Origin: Flavobacterium tyrosinilyticum
GTDB taxonomy: Bacteria > Bacteroidota > Bacteroidia > Flavobacteriales > Flavobacteriaceae
Assembly: GCF_023656565.1 (NCBI RefSeq)
Contig: NZ_JAMOKG010000003.1
Span: 930,001-994,000, forward strand
Length of the DNA stretch: 64,000 bases
Direction of reading: 5' to 3'
Position 1 is the first letter of the stretch, and each line of letters opens with the position of its first letter. This document shows positions 59,162 to 64,000 of this stretch, piece by piece. Under the pieces are notes generated by a model that saw only the letters and a list, made by a program, of their open reading frames with translations, was not told where the DNA came from and made no database searches. The position numbers and the translations under genes are program-made.

Positions 59162-60730
59162 TCAAATCGGTATCGGCTCCACTTCTACTCTTCCTATTGG
59201 TCTTCGCCAAAGTTTAAAAAGCAGTATAATAAAAATGGGCAGAAAACACACTGCCGACATTACGAGATAAATATCTTTGTAAGCCAATAACATAGAAGCT
59301 TGAGAGGTTTGATTGGAAAGACTTTTCTCGGCTTTTTTCTGCGCTTCGGCATCTGATAATCCCAAGAATAAAAATTGCCTTTTTGAGTTTTCCAACTGCT
59401 GTTCGGCTTGTTTATTTAGCGGACTCAATTGCTGACTCAGACCTGTTTTATGCTGTACATTCATGTTCGAAATAAAAGTTCCTAAAACAGCGCCTCCAAG
59501 TAAAGAAGCAAAAACAGCCTGAGCAATAATTCCAGTCATCATGCGCGATGTGCTCAAAAACGGAGGAATTCCCTCTGAAATGTATAAGAGTGAAACAGGA
59601 AAAAGAAATCCCATTCCTAATCCTTTAAAAATTAAGGGTAGATAAAAATCGGATGCATCGATTCCGGGGTAGAACCTAAAAAAAAGCATAATATGATACA
59701 TTCCGTAGCAGGCAAAACCAATTACCCAAATCGTAGCCAGATAAATGCGTTTGTATAAAAGATAAGTCGAAAGCGGAATCGAAATGCACAACCCAATCAA
59801 AAGTGAAAGATGTATTACTGCTCCCAAAACAGAATCAAAACCTAGAATATTGGTCATATAGCCTGTTACAACACTTCCGGTTCCGTTTATTAATCCGATA
59901 TAAAACATCAAAAAGGCACCTGGAATTACATTCTTATATTTGTAAACATCGGGATTAATTAAAGGCTCTGCCGTAAAACGAACATGAAGCAGATAGATAC
60001 CTGCTACAATAAATAAAACTGCAAAAGCCAAAGTTATTTTAGGATCGCTAAACCAATTTCTGGTCTGCCCTTCGGCACATACAAAAAGAATAATCGCAAA
60101 AAATAAAATCAGGATAATCCAGCCTCTCCAATCAAATTGGAATTTGGTTTTTAGAGGTGCAACATCGGCTTTATAGAAATACCAAGCGAGAATAATACAG
60201 ATTAAAAAGTTGACATTTAAGAAATAAATTCCAAACGTCCAGTTATGAAAACTCACAAAGTGCGCTCCTAAATATTGATACAAATGCTGGCTTCCTTTCT
60301 GGATAAACTGAAAAATGCCGTAAAGCAAAGCCATATTGAGAGCGGGATTGTATTTTAATAAAATAGGCACCATCGAAGCAAATATTCCGATGACTGAAAC
60401 CATTGCTAAAAGAGAACGGCATAAAACAAACCAAGCTATTGTGGGTGCAAACAATGAAGCAGTATTGAAGATTAAGGATAAAAATGAAACCGATAAAATC
60501 ATGGTTCTAACCTTGATTTGTTTCCCTAATTTTAAACCTAAAGGCAGAAAAGCCAACATGACAAAAATCGGAACGTAAACCGCATAACTAAAAGCAGTCG
60601 TAGAAGGTCCAAAATGTCCTAATATCTGAGAATTATCATAAGTCGTAACATTGAGTCCGTTAAAAAAAGGAATCGTCAGGATATACAATCCTGTCAGTGT
60701 AAAAATGCTTTCTTTTTTTCCTGCAAACAT
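59162..60730 (-). CDS. MFS permease of tripartite efflux system (EmrB-like)
   Basis: A 522-residue inner-membrane protein with about 14 hydrophobic segments, the DHA2 (drug:H+ antiporter) layout. The loop between the last segments (about 430-475; GLSQQLSPLNKQAEQQLENSKRQ) is large and soluble, as in EmrB-type pumps. It lies 3 bp after the HlyD-family gene and 1 kb from the TolC-family gene, so it forms a TolC-dependent pump. The substrate is unknown; drugs, fatty acids or siderophores are all possible. Confidence 0.87.
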   Translation of the reverse strand: MFAGKKESIFTLTGLYILTIPFFNGLNVTTYDNSQILGHFGPSTTAFSYAVYVPIFVMLAFLPLGLKLGKQIKVRTMILSVSFLSLIFNTASLFAPTIAWFVLCRSLLAMVSVIGIFASMVPILLKYNPALNMALLYGIFQFIQKGSQHLYQYLGAHFVSFHNWTFGIYFLNVNFLICIILAWYFYKADVAPLKTKFQFDWRGWIILILFFAIILFVCAEGQTRNWFSDPKITLAFAVLFIVAGIYLLHVRFTAEPLINPDVYKYKNVIPGAFLMFYIGLINGTGSVVTGYMTNILGFDSVLGAVIHLSLLIGLCISIPLSTYLLYKRIYLATIWVIGFACYGMYHIMLFFRFYPGIDASDFYLPLIFKGLGMGFLFPVSLLYISEGIPPFLSTSRMMTGIIAQAVFASLLGGAVLGTFISNMNVQHKTGLSQQLSPLNKQAEQQLENSKRQFLFLGLSDAEAQKKAEKSLSNQTSQASMLLAYKDIYLVMSAVCFLPIFIILLFKLWRRPIGRVEVEPIPI

Positions 60731-60733
60731 CTC

Positions 60734-61798
60734 TTATTTTTTTACATCAACTGTTACATTCATTCCGGGTCTTACTTCCTGAAGCTCTTTTGCTGGAGTT
60801 TCAAATTCAATTTTAACTGGGATTCGTTGGGTGATTTTGACAAAATTTCCAGTTGAATTATCAGGTTCAACCATAGAAAATTTAGCTCCTGTGGCGGGAG
60901 AAAATCCAGCTACTTTTCCTTTAAATTTTTTTCCGTCTAAGGCATCAATTGTAATGGTTACTTCTTGTCCCTGTTTTATTTTTTCAATTTGAGTTTCTTT
61001 AAAATTGGCCGAAATCCATAATTTTTCATTCAATACAATTGTCGCAATGGTTTGATTGGCATTGATTAATTCGCCAATAGACAAATTTCGTTCGCCCACA
61101 AAACCACTGGTTGGAGCCATAATAACAGTATAGGACAATTGAAGCTTCGCGGCATCCAAATCTGCTTTCTTTCTGGCAACAGTTGCCGTAGCAGCTTCCA
61201 GATTAATCGAACTTTGTTTGGTAATTGAACTGCTTGCATCGAGACCTTTTTTGCCTGCCTTGACATAAGCCTCTTCTGATTTTAATTTAGAAATAACCTG
61301 ATCATACTGATTCCGCGTTACGGCCGAATCGGCATACATATTTTTAAATCGCTGATAGTCTTTTTGCGCTTTGTCTAAACTTGCTAAATCTCCCGCCAAC
61401 TTTTCTTTTCCCGAAGCTTGATTGGAAATCGAAGTTGTAATGTTTTGCTGCAGCGAATGCAGATTTCCTTCGGCTATAGCCAAATCCGCTTCGGCTTGTT
61501 TGATCTTAATGATATATTCGGAATCGTCCAAAACAACCAATGTATCTCCTTTCTGCACCTTCTGATTGGCTTCAAATCGTATTTCTTTTATATGTCCAGT
61601 CGCTCTTGCCACAACATTATTGATGTAAGCTTCAACTTGGGCATTATTGGTGGTTTCATAAGAACTGAAATCAAAGAACAAACTTAAAATCCACAAACCG
61701 CCAGCAATCAAAAAAACAAATGACAATACCGTTAGAATTGTGTTTCTTCTTTTTTCATTTTTCTGAACTGCTCCGTTTTGTGTATCTGTTTCGCTCAT
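60734..61798 (-). CDS. HlyD-family membrane fusion protein (EmrA-like)
   Basis: A 354-residue periplasmic adaptor anchored by one N-terminal segment (about 20-41). The biotinyl/lipoyl-like half begins INNVVARATGHIKEIRFEANQKVQKGDTLVVLDDSEY (read in parts, about 61-95). A coiled-coil hairpin (about 96-205) and the second lipoyl half (MAPTSGFVGE, about 227-236) plus a beta-barrel follow. It links the MFS pump to the TolC-like channel. It is the middle gene of the operon, 11 bp after the TolC gene. Confidence 0.9.
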   Translation of the reverse strand: MSETDTQNGAVQKNEKRRNTILTVLSFVFLIAGGLWILSLFFDFSSYETTNNAQVEAYINNVVARATGHIKEIRFEANQKVQKGDTLVVLDDSEYIIKIKQAEADLAIAEGNLHSLQQNITTSISNQASGKEKLAGDLASLDKAQKDYQRFKNMYADSAVTRNQYDQVISKLKSEEAYVKAGKKGLDASSSITKQSSINLEAATATVARKKADLDAAKLQLSYTVIMAPTSGFVGERNLSIGELINANQTIATIVLNEKLWISANFKETQIEKIKQGQEVTITIDALDGKKFKGKVAGFSPATGAKFSMVEPDNSTGNFVKITQRIPVKIEFETPAKELQEVRPGMNVTVDVKK

Positions 61799-61809
61799 AA
61801 CAAGATGTA

Positions 61810-63156
61810 TTAAAGTTTACCCATTGCATATTGAAGTGAATAATATTGAATGATTAAATCTAAATTGGCGTTTACAAGTGAAATTCGAGAGTTGTTCAGC
61901 TGTAATTCTGCGTCAACAATCTCGCTGATTAAAGCAAAATCGTTGTCATAACGGCTTTTTACAATTTTATAATTGCTCATAGACAACTCTACATCTTTTT
62001 TATAGGTTTTAATATTTTCTTTGCTTTCTGCATATCTCACATAAGCATTTTTAACTTCGGTAGTAATCTGGTCTTTGGTCACTTCTAGGGCTATATTACT
62101 TTTATCGATTTCCAGTTTATCACTGCCTATGCGATGTTTCAGATTATAGAAACTCGAAATATCCCAATTCAAAGAAAGTCCCGCCGCCCAATAATTGAGA
62201 ATATTGACATAATTGGGCCATTGTGCTGGATATTCGGTATTGAGAATAACATTTGCATTTACGTTTGGTTTAAATCCACTTTTGGTCAGGCTTAATGTCG
62301 ATTCCGAAAGCTTGATTCTTATTCCTGCTCGCTTTATTTCTTCCCTATTCTGAAAAGCTTCTGCTAAACTTTCCTGCAGATTCATATTTTCTGTCGGAAT
62401 CATACTTTCTGCCACTTCAGGTTTTAAAATCGTATGGGTTGGAAAACCGATTAAAATATCCAAATAATTGCTGATCAGTTCAATCGTATTAGTGCTTCTA
62501 AAAACAGAAACCTTAAAATTAGATTGCTGCAATTCGGTTCTCAAAAGGTCGCTCGTAAGATTCTGACCATTTTTCACACGCGATTTTAACTGATTTATTC
62601 GAATATCGGTATTGATAATATTCTGTTTGGTAACCTCAATCTGACGGTATAATTTCTCGAGTGTAAAATATTGTTCGGTAATCGCATTCTTGACATCGGC
62701 TTCTGTCATTTTCACGGCAGATTCCTGCATCTGACTGATTAATTCCTGCTGATTAATTCTAGTGTTAATGGCATTTCCAGCGTAAATTGGGAGTGAAGAA
62801 ACAATATTAGCAAAACCTTGATGATCGTAATAATCTACGGTAACATTTCTGGCATAAAATCCTTCATAGATTTTAGGATCGCCAATATAATTGTATCCGC
62901 CATTTAAGCTTATTCTTGGCGCTTTTGCAATTTTGGCCTGACTGACATTTTCATTTGCAATAGCGAGATCTGCATTGGCCAATTTTAACTGACGGTTGTT
63001 TTTAATGCCTAACAAAATGGCTTCGTCCAATCTTATTTTTTTAGCAGACGCCAAACTGATTGTATCCTGCTGCGCAAAACTTACATTGAGGCTGCAGCTC
63101 AATAAAAAAAGAGCTAAATGCTTTAAACGAAAAACTTTAAACCGCCAATAGCTCAT
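61810..63156 (-). CDS. TolC-family outer-membrane channel
   Basis: A 448-residue outer-membrane efflux protein. The leader ends SFAQQ (about 1-30). Two internally repeated OEP halves are visible, each with long helical coiled coils (e.g. LDEAILLGIKNNRQLKLANADLAIANENVSQAKIAKAPRISLNGG in the first, read in parts). It is the first gene of the tolC-hlyD-MFS operon, and a palindrome lies 199 bp upstream. The substrate is set by the pump. No regulator gene is adjacent. Confidence 0.9.
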   Translation of the reverse strand: MSYWRFKVFRLKHLALFLLSCSLNVSFAQQDTISLASAKKIRLDEAILLGIKNNRQLKLANADLAIANENVSQAKIAKAPRISLNGGYNYIGDPKIYEGFYARNVTVDYYDHQGFANIVSSLPIYAGNAINTRINQQELISQMQESAVKMTEADVKNAITEQYFTLEKLYRQIEVTKQNIINTDIRINQLKSRVKNGQNLTSDLLRTELQQSNFKVSVFRSTNTIELISNYLDILIGFPTHTILKPEVAESMIPTENMNLQESLAEAFQNREEIKRAGIRIKLSESTLSLTKSGFKPNVNANVILNTEYPAQWPNYVNILNYWAAGLSLNWDISSFYNLKHRIGSDKLEIDKSNIALEVTKDQITTEVKNAYVRYAESKENIKTYKKDVELSMSNYKIVKSRYDNDFALISEIVDAELQLNNSRISLVNANLDLIIQYYSLQYAMGKL

Positions 63157-63354
63157 GAGATGATATGGATTTAATTTTGCATTTTTTCGAAATTTGTAAT
63201 CAACATTATGTAATATTTAGCAGAAGTTTCGATGAAAATTAAATTTTAGCTAGGCGGAAAAACTACGATAGGTTTATTTGGATCTGCTTATCCAATCATT
63301 ATTATTTCGCATAAATTTAAACAATTATTATTCAACACTTTAATACACAAACAA

Positions 63355-63392
63355 TCAAAATTGTTTCATTTTATAAAATGGAACAATTTTGA
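63355..63392. promoter_or_regulatory. 38-bp near-perfect palindrome upstream of the efflux operon
   Basis: From TCAAAATTGTTTCATTTT (63355-63372) the sequence mirrors itself to 63392, with one T-G mismatch pair (63366/63381) and the centre CATTTTATAAAATG. It sits 199 bp before the TolC-gene start, after the cupin terminator. It could be an operator for a dimeric repressor or an RNA hairpin. The rest of 63157-63496 (340 bp) has no gene. Confidence 0.6.
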
Positions 63393-63412
63393 GAAATTCC
63401 GTGCATATTTAA

Positions 63413-63456
63413 AAACAAAAAAAATTGCAACAATCAAATGAGATTATTGCAATTTT
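63413..63456 (-). terminator. Terminator after the cupin gene
   Basis: On the minus strand 15-bp arms (63442-63456 and 63421-63435, one G-U pair; core TTGCAATTTT) run into a T tract. It lies 41 bp after the cupin stop codon. Confidence 0.82.
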
Positions 63457-63496
63457 ACAAATAAATCAAAATGTAGTTATCGGCGTATAATTTATA

Positions 63497-63970
63497 TTAT
63501 TCTGCTTTTGCGGCGTCCAGTAAGATTGCCAATTGAATACAGGGCGAATCCGATCGGTTGCTCCAAGCGTGATTGGTTCCGCGCTGAATTACAATATCTC
63601 CCGCTTGCAGTAAAGTCTCTTCTTCGTCTACAATCAAATAAATTTCACCCGAAATAATGATAATGTAATCTAAAGTATCAGTCTGATGCATTAACGGATG
63701 CGGCTGGCCTTCGAGAGCAACAATTCCCAAATCTTTGTCGGGCGGAATCTGGACATAACGAAAATAACTTCCGTTTTTAGGCGTATTTGGAAAAGCGGTG
63801 TTTTCAATAACTTTTTCTTCAAATTTTGCCGGTGTCGAATCTGTCGACCAGATATCTGAAATAATTAATCCTGGAAAATGTTCCGACACATTCGAAACGA
63901 TTTCATCATGTTCTATAATAGATTTTCCGTTTCGTAAACCTGTTACAATTCTTCGTGGTATTGTTTTCAT
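63497..63970 (-). CDS. Cupin-domain protein
   Basis: A 157-residue soluble protein. The C-terminal half is a cupin: TDTLDYIIIISGEIYLIVDEEE (about 97-118) followed by LQAGDIVIQRGTNHAWSNRSD (about 120-140), with the conserved His and Gly-Asp of cupin motif 2. The N-terminal part (IPRRIVTGLRNGKSIIEHDE) is typical of cupins annotated as oxidoreductase or dioxygenase-like. Metal ligands in motif 1 are less clear (HQTDTLDYI). Reaction unknown. Single gene near the window edge; 63971-64000 holds only upstream sequence. Confidence 0.82.
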   Translation of the reverse strand: MKTIPRRIVTGLRNGKSIIEHDEIVSNVSEHFPGLIISDIWSTDSTPAKFEEKVIENTAFPNTPKNGSYFRYVQIPPDKDLGIVALEGQPHPLMHQTDTLDYIIIISGEIYLIVDEEETLLQAGDIVIQRGTNHAWSNRSDSPCIQLAILLDAAKAE

Positions 63971-64000
63971 TTAATTGATCTGCATTATTAATTTTCTGCC

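Overview
The window is AT-rich chromosomal DNA from a member of the Bacteroidota, most likely a Flavobacterium. Four things point there: SusC/SusD proteins with a FecI/FecR pair, many promoter boxes of the flavobacterial TAnnTTTG type, near absence of Shine-Dalgarno sites, and intergenic spaces filled with short inverted repeats. It reads as ordinary core and accessory chromosome. I see no phage, no insertion-sequence transposase, no CRISPR array and no rRNA operon.

Layout. 1-18 is the edge of a tRNA gene. 0.3-9 kb holds an HD-domain phosphohydrolase, a WYL regulator and a fatty-acid beta-oxidation operon (MarR regulator, FadN-type bifunctional enzyme, thiolase, acyl-CoA dehydrogenase). A small four-helix-bundle gene flanked by inverted repeats sits inside that operon. 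9-15 kb has a secreted GH18 chitinase, several secreted or lipoprotein genes, a Cu/Zn superoxide dismutase and a LETM1-like protein. 15-22 kb has beta-carbonic anhydrase with a SulP anion transporter, a divergent Dps/OxyR pair, MnmD, a branched-chain aminotransferase and a MazG-like pyrophosphohydrolase. 22-31 kb has an SRPBCC/GyrI-like protein, a sigma factor/membrane protein/Spy-like sensor operon, a BNR-repeat protein, a tandem pair of related exported proteins (one with a long disordered tail) and a Kup potassium transporter. 31-42.7 kb has an RsmB-type methyltransferase, MenE, a CPBP protease, an ArsC-like protein, a TonB-dependent receptor, fumarase, a saccharopine/alanine dehydrogenase-like enzyme and a serine hydrolase. 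The tmRNA gene lies at 42757-43151. 43.3-53.4 kb is one minus-strand nutrient-uptake locus: FecI sigma, FecR anti-sigma, SusC with an STN signalling domain, SusD, a metzincin-type zinc protease and a DUF3347 protein. 53.7-64 kb has an acidic protein with a lipoprotein, an MFS transporter, a DUF763 protein, an AI-2E family permease, a K+ channel, a tripartite TolC/HlyD/MFS efflux operon and a cupin protein.

How genes work together. MarR probably controls the beta-oxidation enzymes next to it. OxyR (with cysteines at the E. coli positions 199 and 208) and divergent Dps form a peroxide-response pair. Carbonic anhydrase plus SulP suggests bicarbonate handling. The FecI/FecR/SusC-STN arrangement is a cell-surface signalling circuit coupled to peptide or metal-complex uptake rather than glycan uptake, because it carries a protease and no glycoside hydrolase. 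The tolC-hlyD-MFS operon has a 38-bp near-perfect palindrome upstream that may be an operator.

The most unusual signal is the 436-bp unit at 5282-5717. A four-helix-bundle (S23/IVP-like) gene is bounded by 30-bp imperfect inverted repeats with a perfect 17-bp core. The unit begins at the last base of the upstream stop codon, which suggests a small mobile cassette inserted in the fad operon. Second are several dispersed intergenic palindrome families whose two arms match each other within a copy but differ between copies.
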